Positions 15,909-24,660 of a DNA stretch of 64,000 nt are shown here, one piece after another. Source of the stretch: Hyphomonas oceanitis SCH89 (GTDB taxonomy: Bacteria > Pseudomonadota > Alphaproteobacteria > Caulobacterales > Hyphomonadaceae). Each line of letters opens with the position of its first letter. The first letter of the stretch is position 1. The notes beneath the pieces were generated by a model. The model was not told the DNA's origin and searched no databases. It saw only the letters and a program-made list of their open reading frames with translations. The DNA lies in NCBI RefSeq assembly GCF_000685295.1, contig NZ_ARYL01000015.1, forward strand, positions 34,872-98,871, read 5' to 3'. The position numbers and the translations under genes were made by a program.

Positions 15909-16796
15909 CTATTCCGGTTTGACGAATTTGAGCGTCATCCGGTCGCTCTCGCCGATATCGGCATAAAGCGTTGGGTCAAAGCCTTCCGGTGTATTGCCAT
16001 CGGAATCGGTCGTTGTGCTGACCGGAGGCAGCGTCCAGACGCCAAAGGGGTGGTCTGTCGTATCAGCCGGGTTGGCGTTGATTTCGCTCGAGCCGACAAA
16101 TTCGAAGCCCGCCGCAATGGCGCGCGCCTTGATAAAGTCTTCGTGCACATAGCCGGTCGAGCCGGTCGGATCCTGCGTCGCGGTGGACGGCAGGCGGTGC
16201 TCGACCACGCCGAGCACGCCGCCCGGTTTCAGGGCTGCAAAGGCATCGGTGAAGAACTTCTCGGTATAACCGCCCGACATCCAGTTATGCACATTGCGGA
16301 AGGTCAGCACGGCATCGGCCGTACCGGCTTCGGTCAGCGGGCCGCTGACGCCGGAAAAGACGCTGTATTCAATCGTGCCGTAATGCGGATCGGTATAATT
16401 GGATTTGAACTCGGCGAGACGATCAATCGTGCGCTGCTTGCGCTCCTCGTCCGGTGCTGCAGCCGGATCGAAGCCTGCTGCGACGAGCTTGCCGCCACCG
16501 GCCGCGAGATAGGGCGCGAGGATATTGGTGTACCAGCCACCGCCGGGCCAGATTTCGACCACGGTGTCAGTTGGTTCAACGTCGAAGAATTCGAGAGTTT
16601 CGACAGGGTGACGCCAAACGTCGCGCGCCTTTTCAGCGTCGGACCGGCCTGCATCATTGACCGCTTCCTGGAGCGGGCTGAGCGCAGCGACTTCGGGGGC
16701 CTCGGCCGGCGGTGTTTCGACGGGGGCCGGTGTCTCCGGTTGCCCACACGCAGCGAGCAAGCCAAACGCGGCACCCGCCAACAGGAAATTCTTCAT
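15909..16796 (-). CDS. Lipoprotein with class I SAM-methyltransferase fold
   Basis: A 295-residue predicted methyltransferase of the COG4798 type with a lipoprotein signal: MKNFLLAGAAFGLLAAC, lipobox LAAC. The methyltransferase domain (about residues 55-250) has motif I as VVEIWPGGGWYT and FRNVHNWM further on. The start at 16796 follows GAAGGAG; upstream in-frame starts only add charged residues. An exported SAM-methyltransferase fold is odd because SAM is cytoplasmic, so catalysis in the periplasm is doubtful and the protein may have another role. Confidence 0.78.
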   Translation of the reverse strand: MKNFLLAGAAFGLLAACGQPETPAPVETPPAEAPEVAALSPLQEAVNDAGRSDAEKARDVWRHPVETLEFFDVEPTDTVVEIWPGGGWYTNILAPYLAAGGGKLVAAGFDPAAAPDEERKQRTIDRLAEFKSNYTDPHYGTIEYSVFSGVSGPLTEAGTADAVLTFRNVHNWMSGGYTEKFFTDAFAALKPGGVLGVVEHRLPSTATQDPTGSTGYVHEDFIKARAIAAGFEFVGSSEINANPADTTDHPFGVWTLPPVSTTTDSDGNTPEGFDPTLYADIGESDRMTLKFVKPE

Positions 16797-16817
16797 CGCC
16801 TTCTCCTTCATTGACAT

Positions 16818-16845
16818 CTTGAACACCCCCTTACGCTACCCAAAT
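16818..16845 (+). promoter_or_regulatory. Candidate heat-shock (RpoH) promoter of hsp20
   Basis: CTTGAAC at 16818-16824, 13 bases, then ACCCAAAT at 16838-16845. This matches the sigma-32 consensus (CTTGAAA, N11-16, CCCCATNT) at six of seven -35 and about six of eight -10 positions. It lies about 150 bases upstream of hsp20, leaving a leader of about 140 bases. Confidence 0.5.
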
Positions 16846-16956
16846 ACTAATTGTCACGGTGCCGCAATGCGGGCCGGGACCGGGAAATGTGCCAGCGCCG
16901 ATGACGGGCTGGGTGTTCACATGGCCCGAGACGAACCGAGGGCCTGTTTGCTGCAG

Positions 16957-16996
16957 GTCCCTCACAGTTGCTTCAGACTAGAGGACTGTTTCCATG
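16957..16996 (+). promoter_or_regulatory. Hairpin covering the hsp20 ribosome-binding site
   Basis: GTCCCTC (16957-16963) can pair with GAGGAC (16981-16986), which contains the Shine-Dalgarno sequence, leaving one bulged C. TTGCT, the pentamer typical of ROSE thermometers, lies at 16968-16972 between the arms. The ATG follows at 16994. This resembles a heat-melted RNA thermometer. Confidence 0.45.
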
Positions 16997-17476
16997 AGCA
17001 ATATCGATTTGACCCCCCTTTACCGCACGATGGTTGGCTTTGACCGCATGGCCACGATGATCGACACCGCATCGCGTCTCGACGGTACACAGGGCTATCC
17101 CCCTTATAATATTGAGCGTTCAGGCGAGAATGCCTTCGCCATCGAAATTGCCGTTGCCGGATTTACCGAGGCCGATCTCGACATCGAGACCAAGGAAGGC
17201 CAGCTGACGGTCGCCGGCAAGAAAGGCGAAAACGAGGATGGCGACGGACGCGAATTCCTGCATCGCGGCATTGCGCAGCGCAGTTTCATTCGTCGCTTCC
17301 AACTCGCCGATCACGTGATCGTGACCGGCGCCGCGCTCCACCATGGTGTCCTTCGCATCGATCTGGTGCGCGAGCTTCCTGAAGAAAAGAAGCCCCGCAA
17401 GATTTCGATTGGCACGGACGAAGCCCGGTCTGAGCCGAAGCTGATCAGCAAAAAAGCAGCAGGCAGCGCCGCCTGA
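16994..17476 (+). CDS. Small heat-shock protein Hsp20 (IbpA type)
   Basis: An ATP-independent holdase that binds unfolding proteins. The 160-residue protein has the IbpA-like N-terminus (LTPLYRTMVGFDRM), an alpha-crystallin domain (about residues 35-125; YNIERSGENAFAIEIAVAGF, GVLRIDLVRELPEEKKPR) and a C-terminal KKPRKISI segment holding the I-X-I anchor. An RpoH-like promoter and a hairpin over the ribosome-binding site lie upstream and a strong terminator lies downstream, so the gene is a single heat-regulated unit. Confidence 0.93.
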   Translation: MSNIDLTPLYRTMVGFDRMATMIDTASRLDGTQGYPPYNIERSGENAFAIEIAVAGFTEADLDIETKEGQLTVAGKKGENEDGDGREFLHRGIAQRSFIRRFQLADHVIVTGAALHHGVLRIDLVRELPEEKKPRKISIGTDEARSEPKLISKKAAGSAA

Positions 17477-17502
17477 TTCTGCAGCTTTCATGAAATGAAG
17501 AG

Positions 17503-17532
17503 CGGCGCGTCCCACGGGGCGCGCCGTTTTTT
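17503..17532 (+). terminator. Terminator after hsp20
   Basis: A 7-bp CGGCGCG/CGCGCCG stem with inner CCC/GGG pairing is followed by six T residues (17527-17532). The T-tract reaches into the stop codon of the convergent GST-like gene. Confidence 0.85.
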
Positions 17533-18532
17533 ATGCCTTGGCAAGGTGTTTGCGCGCACCCGTCCGCTCAAGGAATTTATTGAGGCCCTCATCGCCGGCG
17601 GTGGTCGACACAGCCGCGCGCAGGGATTTGAAGGAACGCGCCGCATAACGCTGCGTGCCCTGTTCAAAAGCGCCATCTGTGAGCGTGACGGAAAAGCGCT
17701 TGCGATTGCGCGACGCGCTGGCCGCGTTGGCGCTTGCCCATGGCAGATAAGTGACGCTGAGTTCTCTCTCGAAAAGCGGGGCGAGCGTTTCTTCCAGTGC
17801 GCCGAGATCTGCGAACGGACCGCCTGCCTGTGGGGCTTCCATAAAGGCGCACCAAGCGGCCACGAAGGGTGCGCGATCACGGAGCCAGTTACCGGGCGTG
17901 GGGTCCAGCAACATCTGCTGGAATTGCGCAGCAAGGGCAAAGTCTGCCACGGAGGGACGCGTGCCGAAGAGGCAGAGATGATTCGTCAGATGGTCATTCA
18001 GGCAAAGGGCAAAGCGGCGCCAGGAGGCGTCGAGGGTTGCGGTATTGTCTGCCTCGGCGCCGACCAGTGAAAGCCGCGCGGTCATGCGCTCGACAATCTG
18101 CTTCTGCGGCGCCTTGCGGGCGCGCGGCGGCTTGCCGTCATAGAGCTGGGCGAGGACGCGCAAGGCGGCGGCCTCGCGGTCTGGCGACTGGCCCCAGCGC
18201 TGTTGGAACATGCATTTGTTCAGCCATTCGTCGGCAAAATCCTCAAGGATGAGCGCGAGCATTGCGCAGGCTGGATCATCAGGAACCGAAGAGGGCTCTG
18301 GATGGTCAGCCTCGATCGCTGCCAGCATGGCTGTTGAATCCTGGCTGACGGGCCGTGTCGGTGAAACGAGGAGGGGAACGGTCGCTATGGTCTGCGCATT
18401 CGCCTGGAAATCGGCCTCATTGCTGCGCGAACGCGTGACCCATTCGAAGGGCAATTCCTTGTAGGTGAGGAAGGCTTTCACCTTGAGCGAGTATGGAGAC
18501 GTGTCTGCGCCAAACAGACGATAATTGGTCAT
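17531..18532 (-). CDS. Glutathione S-transferase-like protein
   Basis: A 333-residue protein with an N-terminal thioredoxin-like GST domain (about residues 1-80; YRLFGADTSPYSLKVKAFL, VPLLV, QDSTAML) and a longer helical C-terminal half (about 90-290). It is much longer than classical GSTs (about 210), like the large bacterial GST-N/GST-C proteins of unknown substrate. The start at 18532 (MTNYRLFG) has an AAGG site; the in-frame upstream reading to 18976 runs antisense into the glycosyltransferase gene and is rejected. Confidence 0.8.
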   Translation of the reverse strand: MTNYRLFGADTSPYSLKVKAFLTYKELPFEWVTRSRSNEADFQANAQTIATVPLLVSPTRPVSQDSTAMLAAIEADHPEPSSVPDDPACAMLALILEDFADEWLNKCMFQQRWGQSPDREAAALRVLAQLYDGKPPRARKAPQKQIVERMTARLSLVGAEADNTATLDASWRRFALCLNDHLTNHLCLFGTRPSVADFALAAQFQQMLLDPTPGNWLRDRAPFVAAWCAFMEAPQAGGPFADLGALEETLAPLFERELSVTYLPWASANAASASRNRKRFSVTLTDGAFEQGTQRYAARSFKSLRAAVSTTAGDEGLNKFLERTGARKHLAKA

Positions 18533-18665
18533 AACGCTACCCTTCAAGTCTGGCCCCTCTCTAGGGACTTCACCTCGAACTGCCAAGCAGCGTTTGCCGC
18601 CTGCGCCGATAATGGGTATGCGCTCCATCAAATGCTGGGGTGGCAGGAAATAAAGGACGAATGAA

Positions 18666-19715
18666 ATGCGTGTAATGCATGTCATGGCAGGCGCGGCAGA
18701 AGGCGGCGCGGAAAACATCATGCTGGAATCGGTGCTGGCGCTAGCCGAGACCGATCTTGCGCAGCACGTCGTGACGCGGCCTGACAATGCGTTCCGGATC
18801 CAGAAATTTCGCGAGGCTGGCATCGGCGTCGATGTGGCAGCGTTCAACAATAGCTGGCCTTTCCCCACACAGCGCGTGATCGCGGATGCCATCAAGCAAT
18901 TCGAGCCGGATGTGATCGAATACTGGATGGGCCGGGCCGGACAGTTCGCGCCAAAACAATACCGCACACGGTCCATCGGCTGGTATGGCGGCTATTACAA
19001 GCTGGCGCGTTTCAAGAATTGTGAATGGCATGTCGGCCTGACCATCGACCTGCTACGCCACATCCGCGAACAGGGCGTCAGCGACGAGCGCTCGGCCATC
19101 GTACATACATATGCAGACTTCACCGGCGCAGACCCGGCGAGCCGGAAGGCGCTGAATACGCCAGAGGATGCGCCAGTCGCGCTGGCGCTCGCGCGCCTCC
19201 ACGAGAAGAAGGGCCTCGATACGCTGCTCGATGCGACGGCGAAGATTGACGGGCTCTATGTCTGGATTGCCGGCGAAGGCCCGCTTGAGCAGGAATTAAA
19301 AGCGCATTGCGCGCGGCTCGGCCTTGATGACCGCGTGCGCTTCCTTGGCTGGCGCAATGACCGCGGCGCGCTGCTGGCGGCGTGTGATGTTGTGGCCTTC
19401 CCGTCGCGCTATGAACCGTTCGGCACCGTGACGGTGGATGCGTGGGCGGGGTCTCGCCCGCTGGTCGCTGCTGATGCCGTTGGCCCGGCTGCCTATGTGA
19501 AGGACGGCGTCAACGGGCTGCTGATTCCGAAGAATGATGTTGATGCCCTGGTGGACGCCTTGCGCAAGGTTGTGACGGACAAGGATCTGGCGGCGAAGCT
19601 CGTGGCTGGCGGCCGCGCATCCTACGAAGCGCAGTTCACCAAGGCTGTCTTCCAGCGGGATTCGATTGCGCTGTATGAAAAGATCGCTGCCCATGCGGGG
19701 CCGTTTGCTGGCTAG
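18666..19715 (+). CDS. Glycosyltransferase family 4
   Basis: A GT-B-fold glycosyltransferase of 349 residues that transfers a sugar from a nucleotide donor. Visible are the N-terminal glycine-rich AGAAEGGAENIMLE acceptor-side loop and the donor-site FPSRYEPFGTVTVDAWAGSRPLVA with the E-x7-E pattern near residues 256-264. An AGGACGAATG site precedes it. It is divergent from the GST-like gene, and its stop tetramer CTAG is shared with the convergent deaminase gene. The acceptor is unknown, perhaps a surface glycan. Confidence 0.9.
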   Translation: MRVMHVMAGAAEGGAENIMLESVLALAETDLAQHVVTRPDNAFRIQKFREAGIGVDVAAFNNSWPFPTQRVIADAIKQFEPDVIEYWMGRAGQFAPKQYRTRSIGWYGGYYKLARFKNCEWHVGLTIDLLRHIREQGVSDERSAIVHTYADFTGADPASRKALNTPEDAPVALALARLHEKKGLDTLLDATAKIDGLYVWIAGEGPLEQELKAHCARLGLDDRVRFLGWRNDRGALLAACDVVAFPSRYEPFGTVTVDAWAGSRPLVAADAVGPAAYVKDGVNGLLIPKNDVDALVDALRKVVTDKDLAAKLVAGGRASYEAQFTKAVFQRDSIALYEKIAAHAGPFAG

Positions 19716-20167
19716 GCCTTGGCGGCATGGACCGTTCGGAAGAAGCCCCGGTAGAGACGCGCGGCGACACGTTCGCCGAGGCCGATCTCGACGCGGATGC
19801 CAGCCTGGCGAAGGGCAGTGATTCCGCCTTCGGCGAGCGGGTGAGGATCGGTAATCGCGCAGACCACGCGGGCCACGCCGGCGTCTTTCAGTTTGGTGGA
19901 GCAGGACGGACTGCCGCTTGACCGCTCGCGGCAGGGTTCCAGTGTGACATAGGCCGTGCCGCCGAGGGCGCGCGGGCCGGCCTCGTCGAGCGCAATCTCT
20001 TCGGCATGGGGACGTCCGCCCAATCCGGTGACGCCATCGCCAATGATGTGGCCGTCGGCGTCAAGGATCACGCAGCCCACCGAAGGGTTCGGTCCGGTCA
20101 GGCCCTGGTTCAGGCGCGCGAGGCCGAGGGCCCGGCCCATCATGCGCCGGTCGCGGCGTTTGCTCAT
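19712..20167 (-). CDS. Stand-alone RibD-like deaminase domain protein
   Basis: A 151-residue zinc deaminase resembling only the N-terminal domain of RibD, which deaminates the pyrimidine intermediate in riboflavin synthesis. It shows [10 protein letters not shown], the catalytic HAEE and [12 protein letters not shown] with the two zinc cysteines. The reductase half is absent, and no other rib gene is near. It starts within the gpmA stop (ATGA overlap), so it is translated with gpmA. It may be a dedicated deaminase of a split RibD or have another substrate. Confidence 0.8.
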   Translation of the reverse strand: MSKRRDRRMMGRALGLARLNQGLTGPNPSVGCVILDADGHIIGDGVTGLGGRPHAEEIALDEAGPRALGGTAYVTLEPCRERSSGSPSCSTKLKDAGVARVVCAITDPHPLAEGGITALRQAGIRVEIGLGERVAARLYRGFFRTVHAAKA

Positions 20168-20877
20168 GGAAGCTCGGGCAGCGGCGTGGCCCGTGCAGCA
20201 TCCAGATAGCGAACTGAAATGGGTTTCAGATTGGCGTCGAGATCGATGAGGAGCGGGTTGCCTGTCGGAATCTCGATCCCGGTAATGGACTCATCCGGCA
20301 CATTGAACAGGTGTTTGACGAGGGCGCGCAGCGAATTGCCGTGGGCCGCGATCACCGTATCTGTTCCCGCGCTCAGGACGGGCGCGATTTCATTGTTCCA
20401 ATAGGGCAGCACGCGCTCAAGCGTGGTCTTCAGGCTTTCCGTGGCCGGGACATCAATGCCCTTGTAGCGGGGGTCTTTCGCCGGATTGTACTGGCTGTCT
20501 TCGTCGATGGGGGGCGGTGGCACATCATAGGAGCGGCGCCATACGTGCACTTGTTCGTCGCCATGCTTGGCGGCGGTTTCGGCCTTGTCGAGACCTGTCA
20601 GTCCGCCGTAATGGCGCTCATTGAGCTGCCAGTTCTTCTCGACCGGTACCCAGACGCGGCCCATTTCGGTGAGCGCCATCCAGAGCGTGCGGATGGCGCG
20701 GGTCTGGACGCTGGTGAAAGCTGCGCGGAAGTCGGCATCGACGCCCTTGAGCAGTGTGCCGGAATGGCGGGCCTCGGCCTCGCCTTTTTCGGTGAGGTCT
20801 GCATCCCACCAGCCGGTGAAGCGGTTCTCAAGATTCCAGGCGGATTGTCCGTGGCGGACAAGGGCGAGTTTGGTCAT
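20164..20877 (-). CDS. gpmA: 2,3-bisphosphoglycerate-dependent phosphoglycerate mutase
   Basis: Interconverts 3- and 2-phosphoglycerate in glycolysis and gluconeogenesis. The 237-residue protein has the phospho-accepting His in [30 protein letters not shown] and the second His in AAHGNSLRA. Length and motifs are those of dPGM. It is the first gene of a two-gene unit with the RibD-like deaminase and lies downstream of the AGE epimerase gene on the same strand. Confidence 0.94.
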   Translation of the reverse strand: MTKLALVRHGQSAWNLENRFTGWWDADLTEKGEAEARHSGTLLKGVDADFRAAFTSVQTRAIRTLWMALTEMGRVWVPVEKNWQLNERHYGGLTGLDKAETAAKHGDEQVHVWRRSYDVPPPPIDEDSQYNPAKDPRYKGIDVPATESLKTTLERVLPYWNNEIAPVLSAGTDTVIAAHGNSLRALVKHLFNVPDESITGIEIPTGNPLLIDLDANLKPISVRYLDAARATPLPELP

Positions 20878-20947
20878 CGGTCGGCTTTCCTCAAAACGGC
20901 ATCACTTCAGGCGTCTGGCGCCCTTTTCGGGGTAAAACATCAAAGGT

Positions 20948-22090
20948 TCAAGCTTTCATGACCCGGATGAGCTCGGCGAAGGCAAGAACGACGTGGTAGG
21001 TCGTGGAGGCTGGCATGAATGTCGAGAGGATGTCGCCCTCGGCGCCATAGTGGTCGATCCAGCCGCCATCGGGCGTCAGGAATTCGTCCATGATGACGTC
21101 AAAACTGGTGCAGGCGGCTGCGGCGTGACGCTCGTCCCCGGTGGATTCCAGCATGCTGAGATGCGCCTTCAGGGCCTCGGTCTGGGACCATGTGCGACGG
21201 GAGCCATCGAAAGGCTGGCCCTCGCGGGTTACTTCCACGCAGGCCCTTCCATCATCATCAAGCGTGGCGCAGGCAAAATCGTAGAGCGTGGCCGCCGCCG
21301 GAAGGACCGGCGTATCGGTCGCTGCCGCATAGGCATGGAGCAGCCAGACCCATTCGAACTGGTGGCCCGGCTCGACAATATCGGCGTCGCGGCCTTCTGG
21401 CGTGGACCAGTCCGGCGCAAAGCGTTCGCCCAGCAAGCCGCCCGGCCCTGCCGTGAAGCGCGTTTCGAAAAGGGCGATCAGTTCGGCCGCGCGGGCGAGA
21501 TGATCGCCGTCAGGATCGACCTTGTGAAGGGAAAGACAGGCCTCCAGCAGGTGCATGTGCGGGTTTTGCTCGCGGATGCCGGGGCGGGGCAGGATTTCGG
21601 CATATCCGCCATTCAGGCGGTCACGCATCTGCCGGTCGACGGCATCGAGCAGGGCGCCGGCACTCGCGCGGGTTTCGCCCGTGCCGCCAAGCGCATCGGC
21701 GGATTCGGCGATGGCAAAGAGTGTGAAGGCAATGTCATAGAGATCGGGCGTTTCATCCAGAACGCCGCTGCCATCAGGCTGGAGCGTGCGGCCGACAAGG
21801 CCGTCATCGCGGCGGGCGAGGCCCGTCAGGATACCGAGGCCGAGCTCAACCCGGTTGCATGACACGTCCGGGCGCCAACCGAGCCGCAGGGCTTCTGCGA
21901 AGACATAGGTCTGCCGGGCCTGGACGCGGACACGGTTCTCACGGGCATCGGTGATATTATGGTCAAGCTCAAGCCCCTCGCGGAACAAGCCGTAACTGTT
22001 CACGCCACGCTCGGCCCAGAGAGGAAAACAGGCATCCGCAAGCCATGTGCGGGCTTCCTTGGCCCGACGCTTCAAGGCTGACCTGGACAT
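20948..22090 (-). CDS. AGE-family sugar epimerase/isomerase
   Basis: An alpha/alpha-barrel enzyme of 380 residues in the N-acylglucosamine 2-epimerase/mannose isomerase family. Signature pieces are RQTYVFAEA, NPHMHLLEACL, EPGHQFEWVWLL (with the catalytic His) and RTWSQTEALKA. Members interconvert mannose/fructose or mannose-6-P/fructose-6-P; the precise sugar cannot be told. A GAGG site lies about 10 bases upstream. It is next to gpmA and near a glycosyltransferase, fitting a role in sugar supply. Confidence 0.87.
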   Translation of the reverse strand: MSRSALKRRAKEARTWLADACFPLWAERGVNSYGLFREGLELDHNITDARENRVRVQARQTYVFAEALRLGWRPDVSCNRVELGLGILTGLARRDDGLVGRTLQPDGSGVLDETPDLYDIAFTLFAIAESADALGGTGETRASAGALLDAVDRQMRDRLNGGYAEILPRPGIREQNPHMHLLEACLSLHKVDPDGDHLARAAELIALFETRFTAGPGGLLGERFAPDWSTPEGRDADIVEPGHQFEWVWLLHAYAAATDTPVLPAAATLYDFACATLDDDGRACVEVTREGQPFDGSRRTWSQTEALKAHLSMLESTGDERHAAAACTSFDVIMDEFLTPDGGWIDHYGAEGDILSTFMPASTTYHVVLAFAELIRVMKA

Positions 22091-22221
22091 TGGGACGGGT
22101 CCTCGAAATGCATGTGAAGCCGAGCATACGGCTCGCCAAACCGATTGCGCACCTGCTATCAGCAGATGCTATGATTGGCCAGCGCCCTTGCGCGCATTGC
22201 CGGTAGCAAAGGACGCTTCGC

Positions 22222-22818
22222 ATGCGAGACAGGTTATTCTTCCCGGCTGCGCTGGTTGTCGTGGGCCTGATGGTCTTCTTTGCCATCCGTCCGGCTATTG
22301 GCGCCTTGCCGACCGGCACGGTGACCGGCGACGGCGCGCATTATGACAAGATCGTCGTCGAGGGAGACTATCTTCACAAGATCTATGCGGGCGGAAATGC
22401 CAAGACGGAATTGATCGACGGCCCGGATGGGGAACGCCTGCTACTGATACAGGCGGATACAGGCGCGTTGCGCGATGAGCCGGAACTCGGCCCGCATTTT
22501 CGGCTCGCGGCCGATATTGAAATCCAGTTTGCGGGCCAGACCATCCGCACGATCGTGCGTGCGCGCCCGGCCGACGACAAGGGCGCCATGCAACTCGCAG
22601 TGAATTATTCAGCCGGACGCGTGGGGGAATCGGGCTGGAAAATATTCGATCTCAAACCCGGCTTCGAGGATTTCAGTTTCGACTATGACGTTCCCATGAT
22701 CGAGGGCGATCAGGGTGTGGACTATCTGGGTCTTCGGCCCGTTGTTCCCGAGAAGAGCCGCGCAATCGTCATTGAGCGCGTGACATTCGAGCGGGTCGGA
22801 AGATGGAAGACTGACTAA
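22222..22818 (+). CDS. Membrane-anchored hypothetical protein
   Basis: A 198-residue protein that I do not recognise. It has one N-terminal membrane segment (about residues 5-27) and an extracytoplasmic domain predicted to be rich in beta strands (residues 35-195), with a carbohydrate-binding-like flavour in RLAADIEIQFAGQTIRTIV and WKIFDLKPGFEDFSF. It is divergent from the AGE epimerase gene and shares its stop tetramer CTAA with the convergent amidase gene. No function is proposed. Confidence 0.7.
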   Translation: MRDRLFFPAALVVVGLMVFFAIRPAIGALPTGTVTGDGAHYDKIVVEGDYLHKIYAGGNAKTELIDGPDGERLLLIQADTGALRDEPELGPHFRLAADIEIQFAGQTIRTIVRARPADDKGAMQLAVNYSAGRVGESGWKIFDLKPGFEDFSFDYDVPMIEGDQGVDYLGLRPVVPEKSRAIVIERVTFERVGRWKTD

Positions 22819-24554
22819 AATACAGGTCGCTCGGTGGATACACCCAGCGCCTGTTCAAGCGCGCGCCCGAAAGCCAGCATCGGCCCTTCCCTGAAGAGGG
22901 GCGCCCAGAGCGAAATGGCGACCGGTGTGCGGGCCTGCAGTGCGTCGGGGTTCGCCTCTGTATCGAACAGTGTCCTTGGTTTGGTCATCTCAAAGCCGCA
23001 GCGCAGGACGAGGCAGGGATGCCCGGTAAAATTGGTTGGCGTGAGCATGCCGCTCGAATAGCTGGGGCCAATCACGACATCCACATCTGCGAAGGCCTCA
23101 TGCATGGCCTGCATCCAGAGACGGCGCAGGCGGTCCGTCTGGATCAGGTCTACCGCGCTGATGAACCGGGCGCCGCGAAAGCTGTTCGGCCAGGCTTCCG
23201 GATCCTGCCACGTCAGTTCGTCATCGCGGCCTGACAGCGTGAGGCTTTCAAAGGCGGCTGCCGCCTCAGCCGTCAATTGCAGCGAGAGCGGTTCGGAGGG
23301 CAGGTTCGGCACTGTGAAGGGGACGAGTGTGGCGCCGAGACCTTTTGCCGTCTCGATCGCATTCTTCTCCGTCTCGGTGGCCTCCGTCAGCCAGGCAGGA
23401 TCAAATCCGAGGCGCAGGCCGGTGATGGGCGTGCGAAAGTCATAGGTGAAGCCGGCGGCGATGGAGCCTGCATCGGCAGGATCGAAACCATTGATCGCCT
23501 CCAGAACCAGCGCGCAGTCTTCGACCGAGCGGGCAATCGGCCCGCATTTATCGAGTGACCAGCAAAGCGCCATGCCCCCTGCCCGGCTGACCCGGCCGAA
23601 GGTGGGCCGGAGCGCTGTCGTTCCGCAGCGCATCGACGGGGAGACAAGCGAGCCGAGGGTTTCCGTGCCGATCGCAAAGCCGCACAGGCCGGCCGCCGTC
23701 GCGCTGGCAGAACCGGCACTGGAGCCGGACGATCCCTCGCGGGTATCGAACGGGTTGCGCGTCACACCGCCAAACCAGACATCGCCATAGGCCAGCGCGC
23801 CACATGTCGTTTTTCCAAGCAGGATGGCGCCGGCCTCAGACAGTTTGCGTACGATGGCGCTGTCGCCCTCAGAGGCGCGTGTCTTGTAGGGCGCCGCGCC
23901 CCAGGTTGTGGGCGCGCCCTCGGCATCGAACAGGTCTTTCAGGGCGTAGGGAATGCCATGCAGGGGCCCGCGCACCTTGCCGGCCGCGCGCTCGGCATCC
24001 ATGGCGTCCGCTTCACGCCGGGCCCGTTCAGCCATGACGGTCACAAAGCATTCAAGCCTGGGGGCGATGATCTCAATGCGCTTCAGATAGAGATCCGTCA
24101 GCTCCCGGCTGGAGATAGCACCGGCTGACAGCCATGTGCGCAGCTGGGTCAGCGAGGCAAAGGCGACATCTTCTTCGCCCGGCATGGCAGCGCTCACAAA
24201 AGGCATGACGCTGACGCTGGAGGTTTCGGTCAGGCCATAGTCCATGCCGGGCAGGCGGGGATCGAACACCGTTGCCGGGGCGAGGCTGTTTGGTTTGTCG
24301 ACCTCCCGCAATTGCTGGAGGGCGCCGAGGCGCGCTTCGAGATCGGCCACCATCTGGGCGCGTTCGGCATCTGTGTAGGTTATGCCTGTGAGCGCCTCGG
24401 CGTCGCGGATCGTTGTGGCGGTGATCCCTTCCGGCACTGGCGCGGGCTCGGGTTTGCGGGAGCAGGCAGCGGCGGCCAGCCCGGCGAGGCCAGCGCCTGC
24501 GCCGAGGAGGAGGTTGCGCCGTGACGGTGCGTTCTTATCGAATATCCTGTCCAT
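22815..24554 (-). CDS. Tat-exported amidase-signature lipoprotein
   Basis: An amidase-signature hydrolase of 579 residues. The N-terminus has a twin-arginine motif (PSRRNLLLGAG) followed by a hydrophobic stretch and a lipobox ending AAAC, so it should be Tat-exported and lipid-anchored. The catalytic triad is visible as Lys in YALKDLFD, Ser in EGSSGSSAGSASA and the following Ser in GTETLGSLVSPSMRCG. The start at 24554 has a GGGGA site. It is divergent from the prolyl oligopeptidase lipoprotein, suggesting a pair of envelope hydrolases. The substrate is unknown. Confidence 0.9.
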   Translation of the reverse strand: MDRIFDKNAPSRRNLLLGAGAGLAGLAAAACSRKPEPAPVPEGITATTIRDAEALTGITYTDAERAQMVADLEARLGALQQLREVDKPNSLAPATVFDPRLPGMDYGLTETSSVSVMPFVSAAMPGEEDVAFASLTQLRTWLSAGAISSRELTDLYLKRIEIIAPRLECFVTVMAERARREADAMDAERAAGKVRGPLHGIPYALKDLFDAEGAPTTWGAAPYKTRASEGDSAIVRKLSEAGAILLGKTTCGALAYGDVWFGGVTRNPFDTREGSSGSSAGSASATAAGLCGFAIGTETLGSLVSPSMRCGTTALRPTFGRVSRAGGMALCWSLDKCGPIARSVEDCALVLEAINGFDPADAGSIAAGFTYDFRTPITGLRLGFDPAWLTEATETEKNAIETAKGLGATLVPFTVPNLPSEPLSLQLTAEAAAAFESLTLSGRDDELTWQDPEAWPNSFRGARFISAVDLIQTDRLRRLWMQAMHEAFADVDVVIGPSYSSGMLTPTNFTGHPCLVLRCGFEMTKPRTLFDTEANPDALQARTPVAISLWAPLFREGPMLAFGRALEQALGVSTERPVF

Positions 24555-24660
24555 ATGTCGTCCCCAGTTTGCCATCGCACAAGCGCCCTATTATGTCGTG
24601 CATTCCCGTCAGGCGACGAGTCAAAACTTGAACGAAGCCGAATTTCCGAGGAGCCGAGCC

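Noticed and set aside
18533..18976. N-terminal extension of the GST-like gene
   Set aside because: The extra 148 codons run antisense through the start of the glycosyltransferase gene; a good ribosome site and GST start exist at 18532.
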